Shown: in pieces, positions 34,435-43,916 of the stretch
How the letters are laid out: the number at the start of each line of letters is the position of its first letter
How positions within the stretch are numbered: the stretch's first letter is position 1
DNA from: Paenimyroides tangerinum
Lineage (GTDB): Bacteria > Bacteroidota > Bacteroidia > Flavobacteriales > Flavobacteriaceae
Length of the DNA stretch: 64,000 nt
NCBI RefSeq assembly: GCF_003865405.1
Contig: NZ_RQVQ01000001.1
Coordinates: forward strand, 1-64,000
Reading direction: 5' to 3'
The notes under the pieces: generated by a model
Told to the model about the DNA's origin: nothing
Seen by the model: the letters and a program-made list of their open reading frames with translations, nothing else
Databases searched by the model: none
Made by a program: the position numbers and the translations under genes

Positions 34435-35475
34435 TTATTTAATAAATTCTATTTGTTTTTCTTCTTCACGATTTACATTATCAAAGAAACCTTGTTCATT
34501 CATCCAATCATCACTATAAATCTTACTCATATAACGCGATCCGTGATCAGGAAAAATAACTACAACATTACTATTCGCATCAAATTCACCACCTTCAGCT
34601 AATTGCTTAACCGCTTGAAAAGCAGCTCCAGAAGTATACCCTACAAACAAACCTTCTGTTTTTGAAATCTGACGAGCTGTATGTGCAGCTTCTTCATCGG
34701 TTACTTTCACAAATTCGTCAATTGCATCAAAATCTGTAGCAGTCGGGATTAGATTTTTCCCCATTCCTTCAATTCGGTATGGATAAATTTCCGATGAATC
34801 GAATTCTCTTGTTTCGTGAAATTTCTTTAAAACAGAACCAAAAGCATCAACTCCAATTACACGAATATTTGGATTTTGTTCTTTTAAGAAACGAGCAGTT
34901 CCAGAAATGGTTCCACCTGTACCAGAACAAGCAATTAAATGTGTGATTTTACCAGCAGTTTGTTTCCAAATTTCTGGTCCGGTAGTTTGATAATGTGCAT
35001 CAATATTTAATTCATTGAAATATTGATTGATATAAACAGAACCGTTTGTTTCTTCATGTAAACGTTTTGCAACGCTATAATAAGATCTTGGATCATCTGC
35101 AGAAACATTAGCTGGACAAACATAAACCTTGGCTCCCATCGCACGCAACATATCAATTTTATCTTTCGAAGATTTTGATGTTACTGCCAAAACACATTCG
35201 TAACCTTTGATGATACTGACCATTGCGATACTAAATCCTGTATTTCCAGAAGTTGTTTCAACAATAATGCTACCCGGTTTTAATATTCCTTTACGTTCTG
35301 CTTCTTCAATAATATGCAGAGCAATTCTATCTTTTGATGAATGACCTGGGTTAAAAGCTTCAACTTTTGCATAAAAGTTTCCTTCTAATCCTTCTGTCAC
35401 TTTTCTTAATCTAACTAATGGTGTATTTCCTATTAAATCTAAAATATCATCATGAGCTTGAATTTCTTCTTTCAT
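34435..35475 (-). CDS. PLP-dependent cysteine synthase / cystathionine beta-synthase family
   Basis: This 346-aa fold-type II PLP enzyme has the Schiff-base Lys48 in NPGHSSKDR, the substrate loop TTSGNTG (74-80) and the phosphate-binding loop SGTGGTISG. It lacks the CBS domain pair. It could be an O-acetylserine sulfhydrylase or a cystathionine beta-synthase. The motif [10 protein letters not shown], where classical CysK has NPxxSVKDR, leans towards the CBS-like group, but the sequence alone does not decide. It is a single gene with a -7-like element at 35523-35530 and a strong terminator. Confidence 0.88.
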   Translation of the reverse strand: MKEEIQAHDDILDLIGNTPLVRLRKVTEGLEGNFYAKVEAFNPGHSSKDRIALHIIEEAERKGILKPGSIIVETTSGNTGFSIAMVSIIKGYECVLAVTSKSSKDKIDMLRAMGAKVYVCPANVSADDPRSYYSVAKRLHEETNGSVYINQYFNELNIDAHYQTTGPEIWKQTAGKITHLIACSGTGGTISGTARFLKEQNPNIRVIGVDAFGSVLKKFHETREFDSSEIYPYRIEGMGKNLIPTATDFDAIDEFVKVTDEEAAHTARQISKTEGLFVGYTSGAAFQAVKQLAEGGEFDANSNVVVIFPDHGSRYMSKIYSDDWMNEQGFFDNVNREEEKQIEFIK

Positions 35476-35522
35476 AATACCATTTTTAAAGAGCCTGAAT
35501 TTTTAGAACTCTTACAACCGTA

Positions 35523-35530
35523 CAAAATTA
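35523..35530 (-). promoter_or_regulatory. Putative -7 element of the cysteine-synthase-family gene
   Basis: The minus strand reads TAATTTTG, matching TAnnTTTG, 48 bases before the ATG at 35475. Confidence 0.4.
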
Positions 35531-35545
35531 ATAAAAAAATAAATA

Positions 35546-37681
35546 CTATTTCGAAATTCCTTCCAAATCTAATAAAAAAGCAAATTCCTTTGCAACCTCT
35601 TTTAAAGATTCGAATCTACCTGAGGCTCCACCGTGACCTGCATCCATATTTATATCAAACAATAAAAGATTTTTATTTGTTCGAAGCGCTCTTAACTTAG
35701 CAATCCATTTTGCAGGTTCCCAATATTGAACTTGAGAATCATGAAATCCAGTAGAAACGTATAAATTAGGATAAGCTGTTGCTTCAACATTATCATAAGG
35801 AGAATATGATTTCATATAATCATAATATTCTTTTTCGTTTGGATTTCCCCATTCATCATATTCGCCAGTAGTTAACGGAATACTATCGTCTAACATGGTA
35901 GTTACTACATCAACAAAAGGCACTTGTGCAATCATTCCGTTATATAATTCAGGAGCCATATTCATCACTGCTCCCATCAATAAACCTCCAGCAGAACCAC
36001 CTTCAGCATATAAATGTTCTGGCGAAGTATATTTCTCAGCAATCAAATATTTAGAACAATCGATAAAATCCGTAAATGTATTTTTCTTTTCAAGAAGTTT
36101 ACCTTCTTCATACCATTCACGACCTAAATCTTCGCCTCCACGAATGTGTGCGATTACATAAATAAATCCACGATCCAAAAGACTCAAACGAACTGTTGAA
36201 AAATATGGATCCATTGTAGAACCGTATGAACCGTAAGCATATTGCAACAACGGAGCAGAACCATCTAGTTTTGTATCTTTATGATAAACCATAGACATTG
36301 GGACTTTTGTTCCATCTTCAGCTACTGCCCAAACACGTTTTTCGATGTAATTCTCTTTATTGAATTTACCGCCTAAAACTTGTTGTTCTTTTTTAACTTC
36401 TTTTTCTTTAGTTACCATATTAAAATCGATAACCGAAGAAGGCGTTGCCATTGATTGATATCCGTAACGTAAAATATTTGTATCAAAATCAACATTCGTT
36501 GTTGTGTAAGCGGTATATGTTTCGTTATCAAACGGCAAATAATAAGCAGCTTCTGGATTTTTCCAAGGTTGAATTTTAATATGAGTTAGCCCGTTTGAAC
36601 GTTCAGAAATTACCAAGAAGTTCTTAAAAATATCAATTCCTTCAATTAAAACTTCGTCGCGATGTGGAATCAAATCTTTCCAATTTTCAATACCGGTTTT
36701 ATCTTCATCGGTAATCATCACCTTAAAATTAGTTGCATCATCTGCATTTGTAGTAATGTACCAATGATTTCCATAATGTGAAATCGAATATTCTAACTCA
36801 CGCGTACGAGGTTGAAAAATTCGGAATTCACCATTTGGATTATCCGCTTCTAAAATTTGATACTCTGAAGTTAACGTACTATCTGAACCTAAGATTAAAT
36901 ATTTCTTAGATTTAGATTTATAAATATGAGTAGTAAACGTTTCGTCGTTTTCTGTAAAAACCAATTCATCATTCGAAATATCATTTCCTAGAACATGTTT
37001 AAAAATTCGGTCTGGACGCAATGTTTGTTCATCTTTACGAGAATAGAATAAGGTTTTATTATCGTTAGCCCAAGTTGAACTTCCAGTAGTTTTTTCAATT
37101 TTTTCAGGATAAATTTCACCAGTTTCTAAGTTTTTAATCTGAATTATATATTCACGACGAGAAACCGTATCTACACCAAAAGCAGCATATTTATTATCAT
37201 CAGAAATATTTAAACCACCTAATTGAAAATAAGAATGTCCTTCTGCCATTTGATTACAATCAAACAGAATTTCTTCTGCTGCATCTAAACTACTTTTTTT
37301 ACGAGCATAAATCGGATAATCCTTTCCTTTCTCGAAACGAGTAATATAATAATATCCGTTATAGAAATACGGAACTGAAGAATCATCTTCTTTAATTCTC
37401 GATTTCATTTCTTCGAACAATTCAACTTGAAAATCTTTAGTGTGCGAAGTCAAATTATTGTAATATGCGTTTTCTTCATTTAAATAATCGATAACTTCTT
37501 GGTTTTCGCGTTCGTTCATCCAATAATAATTATCGATTCTGATATCACCATGCTTTTCTAATTCTTTAGGAATAATTTTAGCAACTGGTTCTTTTATATT
37601 TTGATTCATCTGATTCTTTTTAGTTCCACAAGAAGCAACAAAAATACTACAAATTAACAAGACAATGGATTGATTTTTCAT
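35546..37681 (-). CDS. S9 family oligopeptidase (oligopeptidase B-like), lipoprotein
   Basis: This 711-aa serine peptidase has a beta-propeller N-terminal part (about 40-440) and an alpha/beta-hydrolase part (about 450-705). Ser563 sits in GGSAGGLLMG, and the catalytic His in the DAGHGGASGR segment near the end. The start matches prolyl oligopeptidase/PtrB (DNYYWMNERENQEVIDYLNEEN). The N-terminus is a lipoprotein signal with lipobox VASC (Cys18), so the enzyme is probably attached to the envelope, unlike the cytoplasmic PtrB of enterobacteria. It would cleave short peptides, likely after basic residues; that specificity is inferred. Confidence 0.92.
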   Translation of the reverse strand: MKNQSIVLLICSIFVASCGTKKNQMNQNIKEPVAKIIPKELEKHGDIRIDNYYWMNERENQEVIDYLNEENAYYNNLTSHTKDFQVELFEEMKSRIKEDDSSVPYFYNGYYYITRFEKGKDYPIYARKKSSLDAAEEILFDCNQMAEGHSYFQLGGLNISDDNKYAAFGVDTVSRREYIIQIKNLETGEIYPEKIEKTTGSSTWANDNKTLFYSRKDEQTLRPDRIFKHVLGNDISNDELVFTENDETFTTHIYKSKSKKYLILGSDSTLTSEYQILEADNPNGEFRIFQPRTRELEYSISHYGNHWYITTNADDATNFKVMITDEDKTGIENWKDLIPHRDEVLIEGIDIFKNFLVISERSNGLTHIKIQPWKNPEAAYYLPFDNETYTAYTTTNVDFDTNILRYGYQSMATPSSVIDFNMVTKEKEVKKEQQVLGGKFNKENYIEKRVWAVAEDGTKVPMSMVYHKDTKLDGSAPLLQYAYGSYGSTMDPYFSTVRLSLLDRGFIYVIAHIRGGEDLGREWYEEGKLLEKKNTFTDFIDCSKYLIAEKYTSPEHLYAEGGSAGGLLMGAVMNMAPELYNGMIAQVPFVDVVTTMLDDSIPLTTGEYDEWGNPNEKEYYDYMKSYSPYDNVEATAYPNLYVSTGFHDSQVQYWEPAKWIAKLRALRTNKNLLLFDINMDAGHGGASGRFESLKEVAKEFAFLLDLEGISK

Positions 37682-37712
37682 GAGAAATTAGGCTTTATTA
37701 TTTTCAAATTGA

Positions 37713-37720
37713 TACATTTG
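37713..37720 (+). promoter_or_regulatory. -7 element of ybaB
   Basis: TACATTTG matches TAnnTTTG exactly, 31 bases before the ATG at 37752, in the short divergent gap with the S9 peptidase gene. Confidence 0.5.
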
Positions 37721-37751
37721 TAAAGTAAATATAAACAAAAAATACATTACT

Positions 37752-38075
37752 ATGTTTGGAGACTTAATGGGAATGATGGGCAAAATGCAAGAAGCTCAGA
37801 AAAAAATTGAAGAAACTAAGAAACGTTTAGATACCGTTTTAATTGACGAAAAAAGTTCAGACGGATTGTTAGAAGTTACTTTAACTGCAAACAGAACCAT
37901 TCGTTCTTTACATATTTCTGAAGAACTTTTAGGAGATAAAGAACAATTAGAAGATTACTTAATCATGGTTTTAAACAAAGCTATTACAAAAGCTACAAAT
38001 ATTAACGAAGCCGAATTAGCAGCTGCAGCTAAAGACGGAATGCCAAACATTCCTGGAATGGATTTATTTAAATAA
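37752..38075 (+). CDS. ybaB: YbaB/EbfC nucleoid-associated protein
   Basis: This 107-aa protein fits the YbaB/EbfC family: it opens [20 protein letters not shown], has a central [19 protein letters not shown] strand region, and ends [10 protein letters not shown]. The family forms dimeric tweezers that bind DNA without strong sequence preference. Elsewhere the gene neighbours dnaX-recR; here it is instead followed directly by a DUF4369 lipoprotein gene, one base after its stop, which implies co-transcription. Confidence 0.93.
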   Translation: MFGDLMGMMGKMQEAQKKIEETKKRLDTVLIDEKSSDGLLEVTLTANRTIRSLHISEELLGDKEQLEDYLIMVLNKAITKATNINEAELAAAAKDGMPNIPGMDLFK

Positions 38076-38076
38076 A

Positions 38077-38763
38077 ATGAAAAAGTTTTTATTTTTAACT
38101 GCCATTGCATTTTCTGTTATTTCATGTTCTAAAGATTCCGGAAATCTAAACTTAACTGGAGAAGTAAAAGGCCTGAAACAAGGAACCATTTACATCAAAA
38201 CAGCAAAAGAAAATGGAATTGTAACTTTGGATAGTATTGTTTTTGACGGTAAATCACAATTCAAAACAAATTTAAATATCGAAGAACCTCAAGTTTTATA
38301 TTTAAGTTTGAATCGTGGTGTTTCGCAATCTCAAGACAAAAATTTGATGTTTTTTGCAGAACCTGGCGAAATGAAAATTACAACATCGTTAGAACGTTTT
38401 TACGGAGATGCTAAAATTGAAGGTTCTAAAAATCAAGAATTATTTGATAAATATTTAGCAAGCAAACGAAATTTGACCAATAGACAAAACGATTTGATTA
38501 AAGACCAAATGTTATATTCTAAATCTGGTTTCCAAAACAAAGCAGATAGTTTAGAAAAGGCAATCCAATCAACAACAAAGCGAATTTATCTTAATGCAGT
38601 AAATTTTGCATTAAAAAATAAAGATAAAGAAGTTGCTCCTTATGTTGCAATTACAGAGATTGCTCCTATTTCAAATAAATATTTAGATACGATTCAAAAA
38701 TCTATTCCTGATAATATTGCAAAAAGTTTGTATGGAAAAGCTTTAATTGAAATGAATAAATAA
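38077..38763 (+). CDS. DUF4369-domain lipoprotein
   Basis: This 228-aa protein has a lipoprotein signal with lipobox VISC (Cys17). A beta-rich DUF4369 domain (about residues 22-125; LTGEVKGLKQGTIYIKTAKE, LDSIVFDGKSQF) is followed by a helical C-terminal half. In Bacteroidota this domain usually heads TlpA-like thioredoxins; here no thioredoxin domain or CxxC follows, so this is a stand-alone version. It is co-transcribed with ybaB. Function unknown. Confidence 0.85.
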   Translation: MKKFLFLTAIAFSVISCSKDSGNLNLTGEVKGLKQGTIYIKTAKENGIVTLDSIVFDGKSQFKTNLNIEEPQVLYLSLNRGVSQSQDKNLMFFAEPGEMKITTSLERFYGDAKIEGSKNQELFDKYLASKRNLTNRQNDLIKDQMLYSKSGFQNKADSLEKAIQSTTKRIYLNAVNFALKNKDKEVAPYVAITEIAPISNKYLDTIQKSIPDNIAKSLYGKALIEMNK

Positions 38764-38765
38764 TT

Positions 38766-38803
38766 ACAAAGCCCAAAAGAAAGAGATTTCCTTTGGGCTT
38801 TGT
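38766..38803. terminator. Bidirectional terminator after the DUF4369 gene
   Basis: The 12-bp stem ACAAAGCCCAAA/TTTGGGCTTTGT (38766-38777 and 38792-38803) directly follows the DUF4369 stop. It directly abuts the pdxH 3'-end remnant and probably once served pdxH from the other side. Confidence 0.88.
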
Positions 38804-38805
38804 TT

Positions 38806-38885
38806 ATAGTGCTAAACGTTCAATTTTCCAATCAAAATCGTTTAATGAATATCTAATTCTGTCGTGTAAACGATTGGCTCTTCCT
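38806..38885 (-). pseudogene. Remnant copy of the pdxH 3' end
   Basis: Bases 38809-38885 match 41005-41081 with two differences in 77. Read on the minus strand the remnant encodes NRLHDRIRYSLNDFDWKIER then LAL and a TAA stop; the intact gene has T for S and P for the last L. One of the two mismatches is silent. The reading frame and stop are preserved, but the rest of the gene is missing. Upstream of 38885 the similarity stops abruptly. It is the footprint of an event that placed the metalloprotease gene between pdxH and its old terminator. Confidence 0.9.
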
Positions 38886-38914
38886 AACAACGTATTTTGT
38901 ATTTTATAAGAAAT

Positions 38915-40870
38915 TTAATTCTTTATAAGCTTTTCTGTATGAGTTTTTTCATCAGTTTTAAAAACTAAGAAATAAATACCATGAGATAAATCATCTATTT
39001 TAATCTGATTGATCCCTTTTTCTAATTCAAATATCGAACTAACTTGTTTTCCTAAAAAATCATAAACTTGTAAAGTAACTTTTTCATCAAATTGAGAATC
39101 TATAGTTAATTTTCCTTCTTTTGTTGGGTTTGGATAAATTTTTAGATTCGATTTAAAATCGAACTCTTTTTTATCCAAAAAAACATCTCCTACACCAACC
39201 GCATACCAAGCATTTACAACTTGAACATATTCATAAGAATCTACACCATATAAAGCAATAGCAACTTGTTTAGTTGCATTATAATAATCTAAATAAGTGG
39301 CAGTAGGTGTTAACCCTTCCATTAAAGCTTTGTAAACTATCTTTTCTGCTTTATTAATTCCTATTCCTTGTACATAATAAGAATTACCAATATCATTTAC
39401 TCCTGTATGAAACTCTTGCTTACTTAATAGATAAAACCAAAAGTTACCTACTCCACTATGAACATGAACTGCATAAGATTGAGTAAATTCATCTGGATAC
39501 CAATGTAATCCCATATAAGTATCAGGAGATGGTGTTCCACTTGAATTGGGATCTTCCATACTCCGAACAAAGTTAGGTTCTTGAGGTTCTATATAAATTC
39601 CTTCACCAACAGTCCATTGCGGATTTACACTTGAATAAAATTCAATTGCTTTACCAAAAGAGTCTGCCATTGATTCATTTATCGCTCCTGATTCATACTG
39701 ATAATTTAACCCCCCATTTCCATTCCGACGAATAACAGCATGTGTAAATTCATGACCAACTATTTCTAATAAAACAAATGGATTACGATTATTTGTCATA
39801 CCTCCTTCAGAAAAAGTAAAATAATCAAATTGATTAAAGGTAAGTGCTGCAGCGTTGTAATTCGGTCCAAATTTATAATAGCTATTGATAGGGCTACCTA
39901 AATTATCAAAACTGTTTCGGTTATGAATATTTTTAAAATAATCAAAAGTCTGAGTCATTCCCCAATGAAGTGAAACTGCAGGTTGCAATTCAGATGAAAC
40001 AAAAGACTGAGCAGAATTAGTAAAATACTCAGCTCCAATAACCAAACCTGTTAAAGTGTCTAAATATGATAATGTATTACTATAACTATATGAATTAGCA
40101 TTTTGACCGTTAAATGTATGAATATTACGAAAATTATCTTTTAATCGATATATTCCTTCATGGCTATCAACAGTAAAATTTCTAGTTCCATTATAAAATG
40201 TTACACCAGAACCAGGAACATCTACATGATTATTTTCACTAAACTTATTAACAATTTCACCATCATTATTCAAATAGTATCTAACGTTTTCAATTGGATA
40301 AAACGAATAGATATTAACTCTTTTAGCAATCTCGATATTGATTTTCTTTTTCTTTTCATATTTTGAAATTACCAAATCAACATGTGAACTAAAAGTTACA
40401 ATTCCTTCATCAAAATCTGTTTTAGCAATCTGAATTATTGCTTCATCAGATAAATTAAAAGTAACATCTAAATTTTCAAATCTAACTAATTGCCCGTTAA
40501 CAGAAGTAACTTTACCCGATTTACTATGTACAAAAACCAAATCATTTTCTACTTTTAAACCTTTATAAAAGTGTTGAAAAGATTCATGCTTATAGCCAAT
40601 TTCATCAATAAATTCTCTAACTTTTTCTAAACTATGATTATCATCTAAATTAAACCATTGAATTAATTGATTATTAAATTTATTTGTAGAAATATTATAA
40701 AAAGATAAGTCTTCGTAAAAAGTACCCAAATGATTTTGAAAAACAGGATTTGGTATATTGCTTTCAGAAATAGATTGAAAACTTTTAGCTTGAAGAATAG
40801 TTAAATTACCAAATAAAAGGAATAAACAAATAAAAAATTTATTTGAAATAAAAACGTTGATATTTTTCAT
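38915..40870 (-). CDS. M4 (thermolysin-like) metalloprotease with T9SS sorting domain
   Basis: This 651-aa secreted protease has a signal peptide (about 1-28), an FTP/PepSY-like propeptide (about 50-200) and a thermolysin core (about 230-560). The zinc residues are His373, His377 (HEFTH) and Glu399 (GAINESMAD), and the second active-site His is in AVHVHSGVGNFWFYLL. The last ~75 residues (KIYPNPTKEGKLTI, GIYFLVFKTDEKTHTEKLIK) are a type A type IX sorting domain, so it is exported by the T9SS and attached or released at the surface. It is flanked by a direct repeat of the pdxH 3' end, a sign of insertion. Confidence 0.94.
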   Translation of the reverse strand: MKNINVFISNKFFICLFLLFGNLTILQAKSFQSISESNIPNPVFQNHLGTFYEDLSFYNISTNKFNNQLIQWFNLDDNHSLEKVREFIDEIGYKHESFQHFYKGLKVENDLVFVHSKSGKVTSVNGQLVRFENLDVTFNLSDEAIIQIAKTDFDEGIVTFSSHVDLVISKYEKKKKINIEIAKRVNIYSFYPIENVRYYLNNDGEIVNKFSENNHVDVPGSGVTFYNGTRNFTVDSHEGIYRLKDNFRNIHTFNGQNANSYSYSNTLSYLDTLTGLVIGAEYFTNSAQSFVSSELQPAVSLHWGMTQTFDYFKNIHNRNSFDNLGSPINSYYKFGPNYNAAALTFNQFDYFTFSEGGMTNNRNPFVLLEIVGHEFTHAVIRRNGNGGLNYQYESGAINESMADSFGKAIEFYSSVNPQWTVGEGIYIEPQEPNFVRSMEDPNSSGTPSPDTYMGLHWYPDEFTQSYAVHVHSGVGNFWFYLLSKQEFHTGVNDIGNSYYVQGIGINKAEKIVYKALMEGLTPTATYLDYYNATKQVAIALYGVDSYEYVQVVNAWYAVGVGDVFLDKKEFDFKSNLKIYPNPTKEGKLTIDSQFDEKVTLQVYDFLGKQVSSIFELEKGINQIKIDDLSHGIYFLVFKTDEKTHTEKLIKN

Positions 40871-40960
40871 AAAATTATTTTTGATTAAATCTAAAATACA
40901 AAAAAAAGATCAATATTTACATTTACTAAAAAACAACAATTTATACTAAAGTTTACAAAA

Positions 40961-40997
40961 AAATATCCCAAAAAGTTTTATTCTTTATGGGATATTT
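40961..40997 (-). terminator. Terminator after pdxH
   Basis: The 10-bp stem AAATATCCCA/TGGGATATTT (40961-40970 and 40988-40997) directly abuts the pdxH stop. It isolates the metalloprotease gene from the pyr-pdxH operon. Confidence 0.8.
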
Positions 40998-40999
40998 TT

Positions 41000-41641
41000 T
41001 TACGGTGCTAAACGTTCAATTTTCCAATCGAAATCGTTTAATGTATATCTAATTCTGTCGTGTAAACGATTGGCTCTTCCTTGCCAAAATTCAATGGAAA
41101 CAGGTTCAACTAAAATTCCGCCCCAATGTTCTGGACGAGGAATTTCTTTTCCTTCAAACTCTTGTTCCAAATCTTTTAGATTTTTTTCTAAAAATTCACG
41201 TGAATCAATAACCTGACTTTGTGGAGAAACCATTGCTCCCAATTGACTTCCAACCGGTCGACTATGAAAATAATTGTCGGAAACTTGAGTATCTACTTTC
41301 TTAGCTATTCCTTTTATGATTACTTGACGTTCGATTGAAGGCCAAAAAAAAGATAAACAAATATGAGGATTTGCTAAAATAGCTTTTCCTTTTTCTGAAT
41401 TATAATTCGTGTAAAATACAAATCCTTCTTCGTTATATTTTTTTAACAAAACCACACGAGCTTTTGGAAAACCATCTAATCCAATTGATGAAACCGTCAT
41501 TGCATTTACTTCATCAACACCACCAAATTCCTCAACTTCATAAAACCATTTCTGAAATTGCATCATAGGATTTTCATCAACTGTTGATTCTAACAATTCA
41601 CTTTTTTCGTACGATTTTCTATAATTTCCTAAATCACTCAT
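41000..41641 (-). CDS. pdxH: Pyridoxamine 5'-phosphate oxidase
   Basis: This 213-aa FMN enzyme makes pyridoxal 5'-phosphate by oxidising pyridoxine- or pyridoxamine-phosphate. Family features are RVVLLKKYNEEGFVFYTNY, SEKGKAILANPHICLSFFW, ERQVIIKG, RPVGSQLGAMVSPQSQVI and the C-terminal EFWQGRANRLHDRIRY. Full length. It is the last gene of the pyrR-pyrB-rnz operon, five bases after rnz. Its final 25 codons are duplicated downstream at 38809-38885, so this gene end may itself be of recombinant origin. Confidence 0.96.
   Translation of the reverse strand: MSDLGNYRKSYEKSELLESTVDENPMMQFQKWFYEVEEFGGVDEVNAMTVSSIGLDGFPKARVVLLKKYNEEGFVFYTNYNSEKGKAILANPHICLSFFWPSIERQVIIKGIAKKVDTQVSDNYFHSRPVGSQLGAMVSPQSQVIDSREFLEKNLKDLEQEFEGKEIPRPEHWGGILVEPVSIEFWQGRANRLHDRIRYTLNDFDWKIERLAP
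41005..41081. repeat. Direct repeat (pdxH end), copy 2
   Basis: This is the partner of 38809-38885: 77 bases in the same orientation with two mismatches, separated by 2119 bases that contain the metalloprotease gene and a terminator. Confidence 0.92.
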
Positions 41642-41646
41642 AACTG

Positions 41647-42558
41647 TTATTTATTAAATTCAAAAACTTTTCCGTCATCACCTAAAAGCACATTTTCAAA
41701 AACCGTTTTTGCTTCTTCTTTAAACAATTTAATGTTTCCGTAACGCGTTGAATAATGCCCTAGAACCAAAGTTCCAACGTTTGCCTTTTTAGCAATAGTA
41801 GCTGCTTCAATTGCAGTTGCGTGCATAGTATGCGTGGTTTTATCTTTATCTTGTTCTAAAAACGTAGATTCGTGATACAAAACATCGACATTTTCTATCA
41901 AAGGAATAATTGATTCATCATATTTTGTATCTGAACAAAAAGCATACGATTGTGTTGGAGTTGGATCGAACGTTAATTTTTCATTCGGAATAATTCGTCC
42001 GTCATCTAAAGTGATATCTGAACCATTTTTTATTTTCTGATAATAACATTTATCAATTTCATAATTAAAAACCGCTCCTAAATTCAATTTTCTATCACCA
42101 GGTTTTTCTTGAAAAAGAAATCCATTGGTATAAACACGATGTTGTAAAGGAATGGTTGAAACTTTTACTTTATCATCTTCATAAACAACTTGTGATTCTT
42201 TCGAAGTTAATTCGTGAAAATACAATCCGTAACCGGTAAATGAATTCGATAATCGCAATTGAAGCAAGATTACTTCTTTGATTCCTTTTGGTCCATAAAC
42301 GTGTAAATCATTCTGGCGATTTAACAACATAAAGGTAGAAATCAATCCAACTAAACCATAAAAATGGTCGCCGTGAAGATGCGAAATAAATATGTGATTG
42401 ATTCTTGAAAACTTGATTTTGTGTTTTCGAAGTTGTACCTGAGTTCCTTCTCCACAATCTATTAAAAACATTTGATTATTGATTTCAATAATTTGTGAAG
42501 TCGGATTTGTTATGGTACGAGGTGTTGCCGAATAGCAACCTAAAATGGTTAATTTCAT
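41647..42558 (-). CDS. rnz: Ribonuclease Z
   Basis: This 303-aa metallo-beta-lactamase-fold nuclease matures tRNA 3' ends. The zinc motif is SHLHGDH (His60, His62, Asp64, His65), with later ligands in SDTKYDES, YHESTF and LGHYSTRY. Its length is that of the short form (RNase Z-S). It is encoded between a small STAS-like protein gene (36-base gap) and pdxH in a dense operon. Confidence 0.95.
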   Translation of the reverse strand: MKLTILGCYSATPRTITNPTSQIIEINNQMFLIDCGEGTQVQLRKHKIKFSRINHIFISHLHGDHFYGLVGLISTFMLLNRQNDLHVYGPKGIKEVILLQLRLSNSFTGYGLYFHELTSKESQVVYEDDKVKVSTIPLQHRVYTNGFLFQEKPGDRKLNLGAVFNYEIDKCYYQKIKNGSDITLDDGRIIPNEKLTFDPTPTQSYAFCSDTKYDESIIPLIENVDVLYHESTFLEQDKDKTTHTMHATAIEAATIAKKANVGTLVLGHYSTRYGNIKLFKEEAKTVFENVLLGDDGKVFEFNK

Positions 42559-42594
42559 TTAGTTTTATTTTAAACTGATGAAGATTTTCATCAA

Positions 42595-42927
42595 TTAAAA
42601 ACCTAAATCTCTTTCGATTTCTTCCATCTCAATGATATCAAAAGCTTCTTGAAGTGAAGGAACAACAATTACTTCTTCTTCATCAATTTCATTAAAATCG
42701 GCATTTTCAAAAACTATCACAAAAGACTTTTTATTGTTCTGATGCTTTGATTTTAAATCCTCAAACAAAGAAATTTCAGCAATATCAAACGTTTCATTAC
42801 AAACATCAATTACCAGATTGTTGTTTTGGAACGTTGCATAATTATCTTGAATCTTAGATATTAATTCTTCTATCGATTCTTCGCTGCGTTTGATAATAAC
42901 GGTATGTCCTTTTTCTTTTACTTTCAT
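42595..42927 (-). CDS. Small STAS-like protein of the pyr-rnz operon
   Basis: This 110-aa acidic protein has alternating strands and helices (HTVIIKRS, NNLVIDVCN, KKSFVIVFEN, EEVIVVPSLQEAFDIIEMEEIE), a pattern like the STAS/anti-anti-sigma fold. No phosphorylatable Ser in the classic motif is evident. Databases often transfer the name 'ribonuclease Z' from its neighbour, which is wrong: there is no HxHxDH. It sits between pyrB and rnz with gaps of 30 and 36 bases. Function unknown. Confidence 0.8.
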   Translation of the reverse strand: MKVKEKGHTVIIKRSEESIEELISKIQDNYATFQNNNLVIDVCNETFDIAEISLFEDLKSKHQNNKKSFVIVFENADFNEIDEEEVIVVPSLQEAFDIIEMEEIERDLGF

Positions 42928-42957
42928 AAAGAGATTTTTTTATCTTTTTTAAAGATA

Positions 42958-43884
42958 CTATTTTATTTTAGACGCCAATAAATAAATTACAGCCATACGA
43001 ACTGCAACTCCATTTTCAACCTGATTTAAAATCACTGATTGTTGTGAATCTGCAACATCAGACGAAATTTCAACACCACGATTAATTGGTCCTGGGTGCA
43101 TTACAATGATTTCTTTGTTTAACGAATCTAACAATTGCTTATCCAATCCGTATTGCTGAGCATATTCTCTTGTTGATGGGAAATAGTTTACATCTAAACG
43201 TTCGTTTTGAACACGTAACATATTTGCTACATCACACCATTCTAAAGCTTTACGTAAATTAGGTTCGTATTTCACTCCTAATTCTGTTATATATCTTGGA
43301 ATTAAAGTTTTAGGTCCACAAACCATAACTTCAGCACCTTGCATTTGTAAAGCAAAAATATTTGAAAGTGCTACACGAGAGTGAAGAATATCTCCAACGA
43401 TAACAACTTTCTTACCTCCAACTTCACCCAAATGTTCACGAATTGTGAAACTATCTAATAAACCTTGAGTTGGATGTTCGTGAGCTCCATCACCAGCATT
43501 TACAATACTTGCCTTAACATTTTTTGACAAGAAATGCGCTGCACCAGGATTGCTGTGTCGCATAACTACCATATCAACTTTCATTGAAAGAATATTGTTC
43601 ACCGTATCAATCAATGTTTCTCCTTTTTTAACTGACGATTGCGCAGCAGAAAAACTAATTACATCGGCAGATAATCTTTTTTGCGCCAACTCAAAAGATA
43701 ATTTTGTACGTGTACTGTTTTCAAAAAAAATGTTCGCTATCGTTACATCACGCAACGAAGGAACTTTTTTAATTGGACGGTTGATAACTTCTTTAAAATG
43801 GTCGGCTGTTTCAAATATTAAATCAATATCATTTTTATTAATGTACTTAATTCCTAATAAATGATTAACGCTTAATTCTTTCAT
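42958..43884 (-). CDS. pyrB: Aspartate carbamoyltransferase, catalytic subunit
   Basis: This 308-aa enzyme catalyses the first committed step of pyrimidine synthesis. The carbamoyl-phosphate motif FFENSTRTKLSFE, the loop SSVKKGETL, HPTQGLLD and the C-terminal MHPGPINRGVEI are all present. No regulatory pyrI gene is adjacent; pyrR lies 32 bases upstream in the same operon, so control is probably at the level of PyrR or expression. Confidence 0.96.
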   Translation of the reverse strand: MKELSVNHLLGIKYINKNDIDLIFETADHFKEVINRPIKKVPSLRDVTIANIFFENSTRTKLSFELAQKRLSADVISFSAAQSSVKKGETLIDTVNNILSMKVDMVVMRHSNPGAAHFLSKNVKASIVNAGDGAHEHPTQGLLDSFTIREHLGEVGGKKVVIVGDILHSRVALSNIFALQMQGAEVMVCGPKTLIPRYITELGVKYEPNLRKALEWCDVANMLRVQNERLDVNYFPSTREYAQQYGLDKQLLDSLNKEIIVMHPGPINRGVEISSDVADSQQSVILNQVENGVAVRMAVIYLLASKIK

Positions 43885-43916
43885 TGGTATTGTTGTGTTG
43901 TTGTCCCGAATTTATT

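Noticed and set aside
38806-38885. A small functional gene encoding the pdxH-like tail
   Set aside because: Only about 25 codons matching the end of pdxH, with no plausible start; it is a duplication footprint.
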